A DNA stretch of 64,000 nucleotides from Sphingosinicella sp. CPCC 101087 (lineage in GTDB: Bacteria; Pseudomonadota; Alphaproteobacteria; Sphingomonadales; Sphingomonadaceae), in contig NZ_SBFF01000009.1 of NCBI RefSeq assembly GCF_004151485.1, forward strand, positions 62,001 to 126,000. The letters run 5' to 3'. The stretch's first letter is position 1, and every line of letters starts with the position of its first letter. The position numbers and the translations under genes were made by a program. This document shows, piece by piece, positions 1 through 8,811 of the stretch. The notes under the pieces are model-generated. The model was not told the DNA's origin. It did no database searches and was given only the letters and a program-made list of their open reading frames with translations.

Positions 1-1
1 C

Positions 2-1234
2 AATGACGGCGAGCGCGACTGGCGCGATGCGCTGGAGACGGTTCGGCTGAAAATGCGCCAGCGAAATGCCTCGATGCTCGACGGCGACCTGCTGAAGGAG
101 GCGGACCGGTTCGCCGACCAGCGCGTGGCCGCCGTCGGCGCCTGCCTGGAGGACGTCGACCGGCTGCGCGCGCATGGCCGCTTCCGCCTCGAGGAGCCGC
201 TCGCCACGATGCGCGAGATGCTGGCGGGGCTCGGGGAGGCCCACAGCGCTCACAGCACCGTGCTTCTGCTGCGCAGCCGCGGCGTCAATGCCCGGCTGGT
301 CGACCTCACCGGCTGGAAGTCGACCGAGCTGCCGAGCCTGGACGACCGCCTGCGCGATGCGCTGTCGCCGATCGACCTGGCCACCGAGATGCCGATCGTG
401 ACCGGTTATGCCGGATGCGAGGGCGGCATGGTGCGGCGCTACGCCCGCGGCTATACCGAAATGACCTTCTCGCGCATCGCCGTCGTCACCCAGGCGGAGG
501 AGGCGATCATCCACAAGGAGTTCCACCTCTCCAGCGCCGATCCGCGTCTGGTGGGGGTCGGACGGGCCCGGAAGATCGGGCGGACCAATTACGATGTCGC
601 CGACCAGCTCGCCAATCTGGGCATGGAGGCCATCCATCCGCGCGCGGGCCGCGGTCTGCGGCAGGCCGGCATCCCCTTGCGCGTGCGCAACACGTTCGAC
701 CGCGAGGATGCCGGCACGCTCATCTGCGGCGACTATGTGACGGACGAGCCGCGCGTCGAGATCATCGCCGGCATGCCGCTCCTCTACGCGCTGCAATTCT
801 TCGAGCAGGATATGGTCGGCGAGAAGGGCTATGACGCCGCGATACTGGAGGCGCTGACCCGCCATCGCGCTTGGATCGTCAGCAAATCCTCCAATGCCAA
901 TACGATCACCCATTATCTCGCGGCCGATACCGCCACGGTGGGGCGGGTGATCGACGAGCTTTCGGCCCGCTACCCCGGCGCGGCGATCGTGTCGCGCCGG
1001 GTCGCCATGGTCTGCGTGATCGGCAGCGACATCTCGCAGCCCGGTCTCGTGCCCGAGGCGTTGCAGGCGCTCGCCGACGTCGGGATCACGATGGTGGCGA
1101 TGCAGCACCAGATCCGCAACGTCGACGTTCAGTTCGTCGTCGAATGCGCGGATTACGAGCCGGCGATCCGGGCGCTGCACCGTATCTTGATCGAGAAGAA
1201 GGCCGAGCCCGCGAAGGTTCGGCGCGCCGCTTGA
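2..1234 (+). CDS. ask: Aspartate kinase, ectoine-type (Ask_Ect), 5'-truncated by window
   Basis: Phosphorylates aspartate, the first step toward aspartate-semialdehyde, in the cytoplasm. The frame is open from the first bases, so the N-terminal ATP-binding start lies outside the window; about 410 residues are visible. The blocks IIHKEFHLSSADP and TNYDVADQLANLGMEAIHP match what I know of Ask_Ect, the aspartokinase encoded with ectoine genes, better than ordinary LysC. A separate LysC is at 52105-53343. The last ~140 residues look like paired ACT regulatory folds. The stop overlaps the next gene's start (TTGA). I infer that ectABC lie just upstream of the window. Confidence 0.9.
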   Translation, partial: NDGERDWRDALETVRLKMRQRNASMLDGDLLKEADRFADQRVAAVGACLEDVDRLRAHGRFRLEEPLATMREMLAGLGEAHSAHSTVLLLRSRGVNARLVDLTGWKSTELPSLDDRLRDALSPIDLATEMPIVTGYAGCEGGMVRRYARGYTEMTFSRIAVVTQAEEAIIHKEFHLSSADPRLVGVGRARKIGRTNYDVADQLANLGMEAIHPRAGRGLRQAGIPLRVRNTFDREDAGTLICGDYVTDEPRVEIIAGMPLLYALQFFEQDMVGEKGYDAAILEALTRHRAWIVSKSSNANTITHYLAADTATVGRVIDELSARYPGAAIVSRRVAMVCVIGSDISQPGLVPEALQALADVGITMVAMQHQIRNVDVQFVVECADYEPAIRALHRILIEKKAEPAKVRRAA

Positions 1235-2502
1235 GCGCCGGTCCGCTGATCGACCTCGCAGGGCTCGGGATCGTCCAGCCCTGGGCGCAGAGCGCGGTGG
1301 CGCTCGGCGCGCTCCTGGCGGTTGCGTTCATCGCCAACTGGGTGGCCAAGCGGATCGTCCTGAACCTGATCCAGCGCGGCCTGGCCTTGTCGCCCCTCGC
1401 GGCCGGGAGCGTGCAGCTCGGCCGGATCGTGCGCAGGCTCTCGAACGCGGTGCCGGCGCTGATCATTCAGCTCGGCATCGGCGTCGTCCCGCATCTGCCG
1501 CCGCAGATCCCGCTCCTCGTCGCCAATGTCTGCGCGGCCTTCATCATCCTCACCGTGGCAATCGCGATCAGTGGCGCGCTCGGCCTGGCGAACGATCTCT
1601 ATCAAGCCCGCCCGGAAGCCGCGAGCCGGCCGATCAAGGGCTATGTGCAGGTCGGCAAGCTGCTGGTCTATGCGGCCGCTGCGGTGCTGGCGATCGCGGC
1701 GTTGATGGACCGCTCGCCGCTTCTGCTCCTTTCGGGGCTCGGCGCACTCGCGGCGGTGCTGATGCTGGTGTTCAAGGACACGATCCTGTCGCTGGTCGCA
1801 TCGGTGCAGATCAATTCCAACGACATGGTGCGCGTGGGCGACTGGATCGAAATGCCCCAGCTCGACGCCGACGGCGACGTGATCGACGTGGCGCTTCACA
1901 CCGTGAAGGTTCAGAACTGGGACAAGACGATCACCACGATCCCGACGCACCGGCTGATCAGCGAGTCGTTCCGCAATTGGCGCGGCATGGCCGAATCCGG
2001 CGGGCGCCGGATCAAGCGGGCGCTGATGATCGACCAGAGCAGCGTGCGCTTCCTCGATCCGGACGAGGTGGCGCGGCTGCGGCGCTTCGCGCTCATCGAA
2101 ACCTATCTCGACGACAAGCTGGCGGAGATCGAGGCCTGGAATAGCGCGCGGCCCGAGCGCGTCCGCGATGCCGTGAACGCGCGCCGGCTCACCAATATCG
2201 GGACCTTCCGCGCCTATGTGCTGGCCTATCTCGAGGACCGCGCCGACATCTCCAGGGATATGACCTTGATGGTCCGGCAGCTCGCGCCGACCGCCGCCGG
2301 CCTGCCGCTCGAAATATATGCCTTCACGACGACGACCGCCTGGACGGACTATGAGCGCATCCAGGGGGACATATTCGACCACCTGCTCGCCATCCTGCCG
2401 GCCTTCGGGCTGCGCCTGTTCCAGAATCCGAGCGGGATGGACCTCGCCGCTTTGGCGCCGCAGCGCGAGCCCGCAGACCCGGGGCGCCGCCGGGCCGCCT
2501 GA
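1231..2502 (+). CDS. MscS-family mechanosensitive channel (YbdG-like)
   Basis: Predicted inner-membrane channel that opens under hypo-osmotic tension. From a TTG start overlapping the ask stop it is 423 residues, close to E. coli YbdG (415). About five hydrophobic segments occupy the first ~185 residues, ending in a glycine/alanine-rich pore-type helix (LLSGLGALAAVLMLVF). The MscS beta-domain follows, with NSNDMVRVGDWIEMP and a long polar C-terminal domain. The frame stays open upstream of the TTG, but that part is out of frame with and inside ask, so I reject it. Coupling to Ask_Ect suggests a role in releasing ectoine or in osmotic downshift; this is inference from context. Confidence 0.88.
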   Translation: MSAGPLIDLAGLGIVQPWAQSAVALGALLAVAFIANWVAKRIVLNLIQRGLALSPLAAGSVQLGRIVRRLSNAVPALIIQLGIGVVPHLPPQIPLLVANVCAAFIILTVAIAISGALGLANDLYQARPEAASRPIKGYVQVGKLLVYAAAAVLAIAALMDRSPLLLLSGLGALAAVLMLVFKDTILSLVASVQINSNDMVRVGDWIEMPQLDADGDVIDVALHTVKVQNWDKTITTIPTHRLISESFRNWRGMAESGGRRIKRALMIDQSSVRFLDPDEVARLRRFALIETYLDDKLAEIEAWNSARPERVRDAVNARRLTNIGTFRAYVLAYLEDRADISRDMTLMVRQLAPTAAGLPLEIYAFTTTTAWTDYERIQGDIFDHLLAILPAFGLRLFQNPSGMDLAALAPQREPADPGRRRAA

Positions 2503-2524
2503 GCCGGGAGCGCCCCCTTGTGGC

Positions 2525-3301
2525 TCACGCCGCCCGCAGCTGCACCCAGGCAGGCGCGTGATCGCTCGCATGGGGCTGGCCGCGGACCTCGCGTTCGACG
2601 CCGGCCGCTGCGAGACGGTCGGCCGCCTGCCGGTTTAGGAGCAGATGATCGATGCGGATGCCGGCATTGCGGGACCAGGCGTTCCGCCAGTAATCCCAGA
2701 AGGTGTAGATGGTCTCGTCGGGGTGGAGGTGCCGGATCGCGTCGGTCCAGCCGCGCTTCAGGAGCTTTCGGTACAAGGCTCGGGGCTCCGGCTGGAACAG
2801 GGCGTCGTCGGCCCAGCGCTCCGGCTTGTAGACGTCCGACTCGGTCGGGATGACGTTATAGTCGCCGGCGAGCACGATGGGGCAGTCGGCGGCCTTCAGC
2901 GCGTCGGCGTGGACGATGAGGCGCTCCAGCCAGGCGAGCTTGTAGTCGAATTTGGGTCCGGGCCGGGGATTGCCGTTGGGCGCATACAGGCAGCCGACCA
3001 GCACCCCGTTCACCGCCGCCTCTATATAGCGGCTCTGGCTGTCGCCCGGGTCTCCGGGCAGCCCGCGGCAGGTCTCGACCGGGTCGCAGCCGCGGGCAAG
3101 GATGGCAACGCCGTTCCAGCGCGCCTGCCCGTGCCAGATCGCGCCATAGCCGGCTTGCTCGATCGCCCGCGCCGGAAACTTGTCGTCGGGGCTTTTCAGC
3201 TCCTGAAGGCAGGCGACCTCCGGCTTCGACTCCTCCAGCCATTGCAGCAGCAGGTCGAGGCGGCCGTTGACGCCGTTGACGTTGAAGGTGGCGATCTTCA
3301 C
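2525..3301 (-). CDS. xthA: Exodeoxyribonuclease III
   Basis: AP endonuclease / 3'-exonuclease of base-excision repair, cytoplasmic, Mg-dependent. 258 residues, the normal length for the family. It begins with GTG at 3301 (KIATFNVNGVNGRL). Family motifs are in order: the metal-binding Glu in LQELKSPDD, the GDYN block with DYNVIPTESDVY, WDYWRNAWSRNAGIRIDH, and the catalytic SDHAPAW near the end. It converges on the mscS-type gene with only 22 bp between stops. No cotranscribed partner is evident: the DUF3297 gene lies 155 bp upstream on the same strand. Confidence 0.95.
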   Translation of the reverse strand: MKIATFNVNGVNGRLDLLLQWLEESKPEVACLQELKSPDDKFPARAIEQAGYGAIWHGQARWNGVAILARGCDPVETCRGLPGDPGDSQSRYIEAAVNGVLVGCLYAPNGNPRPGPKFDYKLAWLERLIVHADALKAADCPIVLAGDYNVIPTESDVYKPERWADDALFQPEPRALYRKLLKRGWTDAIRHLHPDETIYTFWDYWRNAWSRNAGIRIDHLLLNRQAADRLAAAGVEREVRGQPHASDHAPAWVQLRAA

Positions 3302-3456
3302 GCGAGCGAGACTATCCGACCGCGGTCGCGGTTCCGAGGCGCCTTTCCGCCGGCCGCGGGATCAGGTCGCCGCCGCGCGGACCCATTGGCACGGCGGCGC
3401 GGCAGGGCGCTTCGGCCGACCAGGCGCCAATCTCCGGTCGTACCAGGCATCGGGCA

Positions 3457-3720
3457 TCAGCCCTCGGCGGAAGTCTCGGCCTCGTCGCGCCACCAGGTCT
3501 CGACCGGGCCGGACAGCTTAACCGTCACCGGCATGCCGTGACGATCCACCGCCTTGCCGGCCTGGACCCGGATCCAGCCTTCGGAGACGCAATATTCCTC
3601 TACGTCCTCGCGCTCGCGGCCCTTGAAGCGGATTCCGACTCCGCGCTGCAGCGCCGTCGCGTCGAAATGGGGGTTTCGCGGATTGTTCGACAACCGATCG
3701 GGGGGTGAGGTGTCGGCCAT
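3457..3720 (-). CDS. DUF3297 family protein
   Basis: 87-residue soluble protein of unknown function. The sequence [15 protein letters not shown], then [32 protein letters not shown] and a [10 protein letters not shown] tail matches the compact DUF3297 family of proteobacteria as I remember it. The start is the ATG at 3720, which overlaps the stop of the DUF885 gene (TGATG), so translation is probably coupled. An in-frame start further upstream (3747) would lie inside the DUF885 gene and is unlikely. I do not know its function. Confidence 0.85.
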   Translation of the reverse strand: MADTSPPDRLSNNPRNPHFDATALQRGVGIRFKGREREDVEEYCVSEGWIRVQAGKAVDRHGMPVTVKLSGPVETWWRDEAETSAEG

Positions 3721-5573
3721 CAGCCGTTCCTCCTTTCCGCGATCCACGCATCGACCAGATCCTCGAGTACATCGAGCGGCACGGCGCCATTCTCCAGCAC
3801 CACCGAGTGGAACTGGCGGATGTCGAAACGATCTCCGAGCTGCTCGCGGGCGCGGTCGCGCAGCTCCAAGATCCTGAGCTGGCCGATCATGTAGCTCGTC
3901 GCCTGCCCCGGATTGTTGAAGTAGCGCTCGACCTCCTTGGCGGCATCGCGCTCGGAGAGCAGGCCATTCTCCATGAAATACTGGATCGCGCGCTCACGGG
4001 TCCAGCGGTGATGATGGATCCCGGTGTCCAGGACGAGCCGGATCGCGCGCCAGAGCTGGGTCGAGTACATGCCGAATTCGGAGATCGGATCCTGATAGAA
4101 ACCCATCTCCTTGCCGAGGCCTTCCGCATAGAGGCCCCAGCCTTCGCTGTAGACGCCGTAGCCGCCGAAGCGGCGGAACTTCGGCACGCCGGGCAACTCC
4201 TGCGCCAGCGCTATCTGGAAATGATGACCGGGCGCGCCTTCATGATAGGAGATCGCCTCGGTCTGCGGCCGGAGCACCTGGTTCATGTCGGCAAGATTGA
4301 CGTAATAGATTCCGGGACGCGAACCGTCCGCCGAGGGGCGGTTGTAGAAGGCCACCGCCGCGGTCTCCTGCCGGAACGCCTCGACAGCGCGGACTTCGAG
4401 TGGCGCGCGCGGCAGCCGGGCAAACCATTGCGGAGCGGCCTCCATCACCTGGGCGATGAAGCGCCGCGCGTCGGCGAGATACTGCTCCCGCCCCTCGGAC
4501 GTGTTCGGATATTTGAACTCGCCGCTCGACTTGATGTGCTCGAAAAATTGCTGGAGCGTGCCGGTGAAGCCGACCTGGGCCTTGATCCGCTCCATCTCGC
4601 CATGGATGCGTGCGACCTGCTGAAGGCCGATCTGGTGAATCTGCTCGGCGCCGAGGTCGGTAGTGGTCGATTGGCGCAGCCGCTGGGCATAGAATTCGGC
4701 CCCCTCGGGCAGGTTCCAGGCACCATTGTTGCCGGTCGCCTGCGGCTCGATGGCGTCCAGCGTCGCCAGCATCGTCTCGTAGCCGCGGCGGAACGGGCCG
4801 GTCAGCGCCTCGCGCGCGGCGGCGACCAGCCGGTCCTTCTCAGCCTGCCCGATCTCGAGCGCTCCCACTTTGCGCTTGAAATCGGCGAAGACCGCGCCGT
4901 CTTCGCCGTCCGTGAAGGGCGCGCCGGTGAGGATCCGGCGCCCGTCGGCGCGGACCGGTTCGAAATTGAAGCGCGGCGGGACGATTCCAAGCTCGGCCTG
5001 ATGGCGCATGTTGGCGCTGATCTCGCCCATGACCCGCTCCACCTCGCGCAACCGCGCGACATAGGCTTCGGCGTCCTGAACGTTGTCGATGCGGTGATTG
5101 TTGATGAGGAAGACCGGGATGCTGCCCATCGGGCTGCCATTGTTGGTTGCCGGGAATCCGTGCCAGCGCCAGCGGAAAGCGTCGCGCTCGCGCTCGACCT
5201 CTTCCTCGAAGAGGCGGTACGAAAGTCGGCCGGCCGGGCTCAGGCGCTCGGGATCGAAGGTCGAACGCAGCTCGGCAAGCTGCTGCTCCGCAAGCGCGAG
5301 CTGCCGTTGCTGGTGCGCGTCCGTATAGTCGTTGAGCCGGTCATATTGCTCCTTGCTGCCGAGACTCGTCAGGAATTGCGGGTTCAGCGCCACCTGGGCG
5401 TCGAACGCCGCATCGAGGAAGGCGTTGAGCCGGGCATCCTCCGCGGCCGGAGCGGCGGCGGTCGCCGACGCGGCCTGGTTCGGTGCGACCGCCGGAGCGG
5501 TGGTCTGGTAGGAGGCCGCGGCCGTGGAGGCGCTGGCAAGGAGGAGGGCGAGCAGCGGAAGATAGGACTTCAA
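3720..5573 (-). CDS. DUF885 family protein, putative exported metallopeptidase
   Basis: 617 residues with a Sec signal peptide ([21 protein letters not shown]), so probably periplasmic. The C-terminal half carries [15 protein letters not shown] and [20 protein letters not shown], the HEGxPGHH and EGW blocks of DUF885. These resemble a zinc-metallopeptidase HExxH-like site with a downstream glutamate. The N-terminal part has the repeated arginine/glutamate helices normal for the family. It lies 76 bp downstream of a LysR gene on the same strand and is coupled to the DUF3297 gene. The substrate is unknown; peptidase activity is inferred from family motifs only. Confidence 0.85.
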   Translation of the reverse strand: MKSYLPLLALLLASASTAAASYQTTAPAVAPNQAASATAAAPAAEDARLNAFLDAAFDAQVALNPQFLTSLGSKEQYDRLNDYTDAHQQRQLALAEQQLAELRSTFDPERLSPAGRLSYRLFEEEVERERDAFRWRWHGFPATNNGSPMGSIPVFLINNHRIDNVQDAEAYVARLREVERVMGEISANMRHQAELGIVPPRFNFEPVRADGRRILTGAPFTDGEDGAVFADFKRKVGALEIGQAEKDRLVAAAREALTGPFRRGYETMLATLDAIEPQATGNNGAWNLPEGAEFYAQRLRQSTTTDLGAEQIHQIGLQQVARIHGEMERIKAQVGFTGTLQQFFEHIKSSGEFKYPNTSEGREQYLADARRFIAQVMEAAPQWFARLPRAPLEVRAVEAFRQETAAVAFYNRPSADGSRPGIYYVNLADMNQVLRPQTEAISYHEGAPGHHFQIALAQELPGVPKFRRFGGYGVYSEGWGLYAEGLGKEMGFYQDPISEFGMYSTQLWRAIRLVLDTGIHHHRWTRERAIQYFMENGLLSERDAAKEVERYFNNPGQATSYMIGQLRILELRDRAREQLGDRFDIRQFHSVVLENGAVPLDVLEDLVDAWIAERRNG

Positions 5574-5649
5574 GGCTTTATCCTTGTCTGGCGGAGATGG
5601 AGCTTCTTAACGCGTCGTCCTCCCGCGTCCAGACTCGACCGACCCGGCG

Positions 5650-6588
5650 TCAGCGGTGCCCCGCCATCCAGCACGGATCCCAGGCCGGCTCCGGCCCGAA
5701 GCGCGCGACGAGGAAATCGACCAGGGCGCGCACCCGGGCGGTGGCGGCTCGCCCGGGCGGCATCACCGCATGAAGGCCTGCTTCCTCGAGCGGGAAATCG
5801 AGCAGCACCGGCTCCAGCTCCCTCGATTCGATGCCGGGGGCGGCGATGAACGAAGGCAGGACGCAGATGCCGAGTCCGGCCTGCGCCGCGGCCCGCAACA
5901 GCTCGCCATTGTTCGAACGCAGCCGCACCGAGCCGCGAACGCTCTCCCACTTTCCTTCGACCAGGAAGCGCCAAGGCTCGGCCGCATAATGGAGAATGTC
6001 GTGCCCGGCGAGATCGGCGGGCGCCGCCGGCCGACCGCGCCGCTCGAGATAGTCGGAGCTCGCGACGACGACCTTGCGGACCGGCGCGATCCGACGGGCA
6101 ACGAGTGAGGAATCCGCGAGAATGCCGATCCGCACCGCGAGGTCATAGCCGCCGCCGGCGAGGTCGACGGTGCGATCCTCGAACTCCACGTCGAGGTCCA
6201 CTTTGGGGTGGAGCGCCGCGAAATCGGTCAAGGCTGGCGCGAGATGCATGATTCCGAACGAAAGCGGCGCCGTCATTCGAATCGGCCCGGCGACCTGGGT
6301 TACCGCTTCGGCCACCACCTCCTGCGCAGCCTCCAGCTCGGCCAGAATGTTGGCGGCGCGGCAATAATAGGTCTGGCCGATGTCGGTCGGCTGCGCGCCG
6401 CGGGACGTGCGGGTGAGCAGGCGTGCGCCAAGCTGCTCTTCGAGCCGGGCGACTCGGCGTGAGAGAACCGGCTTGGACAGGCTCAATCGCTCGGCTGCAC
6501 GGGCGAACGAGCCGGTCTCGACTACCCTGACGAAGGCGAGCACGTCGACCAGATCGATCGATCTGCGTTCCAATTTCCGCAACTCCAT
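5650..6588 (-). CDS. LysR family transcriptional regulator
   Basis: 312 residues. A winged helix-turn-helix occupies about residues 13-72 (VRVVETGSFARAAERLSLSK, then PVLSRRVARLEEQLGARLLTR). An effector-binding domain of the periplasmic-binding-protein fold follows (IRMTAPLSFGIMHLAPAL, DLAVRIGILADSSLVARRI). It is divergent from azoR-pirin across 79 bp, the usual arrangement for a LysR protein controlling the neighbouring operon and itself. The effector is unknown; a quinone or electrophile is a reasonable guess given the target genes. Confidence 0.92.
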   Translation of the reverse strand: MELRKLERRSIDLVDVLAFVRVVETGSFARAAERLSLSKPVLSRRVARLEEQLGARLLTRTSRGAQPTDIGQTYYCRAANILAELEAAQEVVAEAVTQVAGPIRMTAPLSFGIMHLAPALTDFAALHPKVDLDVEFEDRTVDLAGGGYDLAVRIGILADSSLVARRIAPVRKVVVASSDYLERRGRPAAPADLAGHDILHYAAEPWRFLVEGKWESVRGSVRLRSNNGELLRAAAQAGLGICVLPSFIAAPGIESRELEPVLLDFPLEEAGLHAVMPPGRAATARVRALVDFLVARFGPEPAWDPCWMAGHR

Positions 6589-6667
6589 GATGCGTTCTGA
6601 TGCTCTACAGGCAACAGGGCTAGCCGATTACATCTCCCCAGGCAACGCCATCCAAAAGGGGAATGTC

Positions 6668-7294
6668 ATGAAGAACGTGCTCATCGTCACCAGCAGCGCC
6701 CAGTCCGAGCGGTCGGTGTCGAACCGCCTTGCGGACGATTATGAGGCCCGGCTGCGCGCAGCTCATCCCGGGATCAAGATCGTCCGCCGCGACGTCGGCG
6801 CGGATCCGATCCCGCATCTCACCGCCGAGACCGTCGACGGCATTCGCGCCGTCGCCGCGACCGACGCGGAGAAGGCCGCGCAGGCCCTTTCCGACCGCCT
6901 GGTCGCCGAGCTCCAGACGGCCGACCTCATCGTCATCGCCTCGGCCATGTACAATTTCGGCATGAGCTCGACCCTGAAAGCATGGTTCGACCATGTGCTT
7001 CGCGCCGGTATCACTTTCCGCTACACGGAGGCGGGCCCGGAAGGGCTGCTCAAGGGCAAGAAGGCAGTCGTGATCGAGAGCCGCGGCGGACTCTATAGCG
7101 AGGGCGCGGCGGCGCCGTTGGACGGCCAGGAGCCGCATTTGCGCACTCTGCTCAGCTTCATGGGAATCGACGACGTGCAATGGGTGCGGGCCGAGAAGCT
7201 CGGCTTCGGACCGGAGGCCGCGCAAGCCTCGATCGGCGCCGCAACCGCGCAGCTCCGCGCATTGGCAGGCGGCGAGGCCGCCCTCGCTGCCTGA
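6668..7294 (+). CDS. azoR: FMN-dependent NADH-azoreductase
   Basis: Flavodoxin-fold reductase using NADH and FMN to reduce azo compounds and quinones by two electrons; cytoplasmic. 208 residues, normal for AzoR. The N-terminus VLIVTSSAQSERSVSNRL is the phosphate-binding strand-loop. SAMYNFGMSSTLKAWFDHVL is the family FMN/active-site block, and IESRGGLYSEG follows. Start ATG 6668 is preceded by AGGGGA. It is divergent from a LysR regulator and followed 73 bp later by a pirin gene, suggesting a small oxidative/electrophile response unit. Confidence 0.93.
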   Translation: MKNVLIVTSSAQSERSVSNRLADDYEARLRAAHPGIKIVRRDVGADPIPHLTAETVDGIRAVAATDAEKAAQALSDRLVAELQTADLIVIASAMYNFGMSSTLKAWFDHVLRAGITFRYTEAGPEGLLKGKKAVVIESRGGLYSEGAAAPLDGQEPHLRTLLSFMGIDDVQWVRAEKLGFGPEAAQASIGAATAQLRALAGGEAALAA

Positions 7295-7367
7295 CCAAAG
7301 CGCGTTCGTCCAACTGTCCAGCAACAGGCCCGGCCGCCTTGGCGCCGCCGGCACGAAAGAAGGCACC

Positions 7368-8066
7368 ATGATCGAGATCAGGAAATTCGACAGTCTGGGC
7401 CATGCCCAGCATGGCTGGCTCGATGCCCGCCACCATTTCTCCTTTGCCGGCTATCACGATCCGCAGCGCATGGGTTGGGGCGCGATCCGGGTATGGAACG
7501 ACGACGAGATCGGCGCACGCTCCGGCTTCCCGCCCCATCCTCATCGGGACATGGAGATCATCACCTACGTCCGCAACGGAGCGATCACCCATCAGGATTC
7601 GATGGGCAACAAGGGCCGGACCGAAGCCGGCGACGTCCAGGTGATGTCCGCCGGGACCGGAGTCCAGCACGCCGAATATAATCTGGAGGACGAGACGACG
7701 ACCCTGTTCCAGATCTGGGTGCAGACCGACCGGCCGGGCGCGGAGCCGAGCTGGGGCGCGATGAAGTTCCCCAAGGCGGAGCGTTCCGGCAGATTCGTTA
7801 CCCTGGCAAGCGGCTATGAGGAAGACGAGGAGGCGCTGCGTATCAATGCCGCCGCTCGCGTCATGGGCGCGACGCTCGCCAGGGGCGAGACGGCCGAGCT
7901 GCGGCTCGATCCGACCCGCCACGTCTATCTGGTCGCGACCCGCGGACCAATCGAGGTCAACGGCGTCGCCGCCGAGCCGCGGGACGGAGTCGCAGTCACC
8001 GGCGTCGAGCAGCTGACGGTGAAGGCGCTCGCAGAGGCCGAGATCGTCCTGGTCGACGCCCGCTGA
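7368..8066 (+). CDS. Pirin family protein (quercetinase-like bicupin)
   Basis: 232 residues, two cupin domains. The first holds the metal-site motif HPHRDMEIITYV and the block SAGTGVQHAEYN typical of YhhW/pirin proteins; some members cleave quercetin with a metal cofactor. Start ATG 7368 follows GAAAGAAGG. The gene follows azoR in the same direction and probably shares its LysR control. It ends 5 bp before a 12-bp perfect stem-loop. The physiological substrate cannot be told from the sequence. Confidence 0.92.
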   Translation: MIEIRKFDSLGHAQHGWLDARHHFSFAGYHDPQRMGWGAIRVWNDDEIGARSGFPPHPHRDMEIITYVRNGAITHQDSMGNKGRTEAGDVQVMSAGTGVQHAEYNLEDETTTLFQIWVQTDRPGAEPSWGAMKFPKAERSGRFVTLASGYEEDEEALRINAAARVMGATLARGETAELRLDPTRHVYLVATRGPIEVNGVAAEPRDGVAVTGVEQLTVKALAEAEIVLVDAR

Positions 8067-8071
8067 ATCCC

Positions 8072-8099
8072 TCCCCTCCCGCCGTCCGGCGGGAGGGGA
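8072..8099. terminator. Perfect 12-bp stem-loop between convergent genes
   Basis: Arms TCCCCTCCCGCC and GGCGGGAGGGGA pair fully around a GTCC loop. It sits 5 bp after the pirin stop and 15 bp before the stop of the opposing gene, so it could terminate both. There is no T-run, so it could instead be a dispersed palindromic repeat (see the similar elements at 14342 and 26485). Confidence 0.6.
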
Positions 8100-8114
8100 A
8101 TGATTATCCCTCGC

Positions 8115-8588
8115 TTACCCCCTCCGGGAGTCGTCGCGCTCGACGTAGACGATCCGCTCGCCGGCGCGCCCCCGGAAAAGCGGGATGAGTCCGAGCAGGC
8201 CGAGCAGGCCGAGCAGGCCCCAGTCGAAGCCGCGCTCGCCTCGACGATAGGAATCCGCCATGTCGTTGGCGAAGGGATCTTCGGGATCGGCGAAGCCCTC
8301 CGGATAAGCGGCATCGGGGTCGATGGTCACCGGCTCGGCCGAGACCGGATCCGGCTGCGGCGCAACGACCACATCTTGCGGCGGAGATGGCTCGACCGAC
8401 TCGGCGGGCGGGCTCGCAGGCTCGGTCGAGCCCTGCTGACCGGGCGAGGGGGGCGCAGGCGGAACTTCCGTCTGGGTCGGCGGCGGGACCGTGATCACCG
8501 GAGGCGGGGTGGTGCTGTTCTGGCCTGCGGCCGGCGCGGCGACGACGCCGACCGAAGCAATGGCGAGCAGGATGGCACTCGGATTCAT
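8115..8588 (-). CDS. Proline-rich exported protein with C-terminal WGLLGLLGLLGL helix
   Basis: 157 residues of unknown function. A signal-peptide-like start (MNPSAILLAIASVGVVAAPAAGQ) is followed by a proline/valine/glutamate-rich low-complexity stretch (about residues 22-95). Near the end a hydrophobic DWGLLGLLGLLGLIPLF segment is followed by arginines. This resembles WGxxGxxG-type C-terminal anchors, although ~15 further residues follow it. I chose ATG 8588 because GGAGAG precedes it; an in-frame ATG at 8600 is possible. A perfect EcfG-type promoter lies 28-53 bp upstream, so I predict general-stress induction and an envelope location. Confidence 0.75.
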   Translation of the reverse strand: MNPSAILLAIASVGVVAAPAAGQNSTTPPPVITVPPPTQTEVPPAPPSPGQQGSTEPASPPAESVEPSPPQDVVVAPQPDPVSAEPVTIDPDAAYPEGFADPEDPFANDMADSYRRGERGFDWGLLGLLGLLGLIPLFRGRAGERIVYVERDDSRRG

Positions 8589-8615
8589 GATTCTCTCCAT
8601 TTGTGACGCGCGTGC

Positions 8616-8641
8616 AACGACTTGAGGCAGGACCGCGTTCC
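8616..8641 (-). promoter_or_regulatory. EcfG-type (general stress sigma) promoter
   Basis: Read on the minus strand: GGAAC at 8641-8637, a 17-bp spacer, then CGTT at 8619-8616. This equals the GGAAC-N16-17-CGTT consensus of the alphaproteobacterial EcfG/PhyR regulon. The gene's ATG (8588) is 28 bp downstream of the -10 element and has its own GGAG box. The match is seen in the sequence; the regulon assignment rests on the known consensus. Confidence 0.7.
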
Positions 8642-8811
8642 GACAGGGCGACACCCATCCGCCTGTCGTTCTGTGAAAACCACCCATCGCAGCAGACGAC
8701 GTCATGGCTTCCCGTTCATAGCGCGTACAGGCATGTAATCGACTGTTTCCACGACTTCTTTGCGGGGCGGGCCTCGGGCGGCCGGCCGAACTCTTCCGGG
8801 GGCAGCGTTCC

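Noticed and set aside
871-1230. Extension of the MscS-type gene into ask
   Set aside because: Out-of-frame reading of ask; Arg-rich and without membrane character.
3705-5849. Very long open frame on the plus strand, antisense to the DUF885 gene
   Set aside because: Arginine/alanine-rich translation with no domain; the minus strand encodes a clear signal peptide and conserved DUF885 motifs. High GC makes long antisense frames common.
8115-8588. Calling the WGLLGLLGLLGL tail a formal WGxxGxxG-CTERM sorting signal
   Set aside because: About fifteen residues follow the arginine cluster, unlike the usual extreme C-terminal position; the resemblance is noted but not used as a family call.
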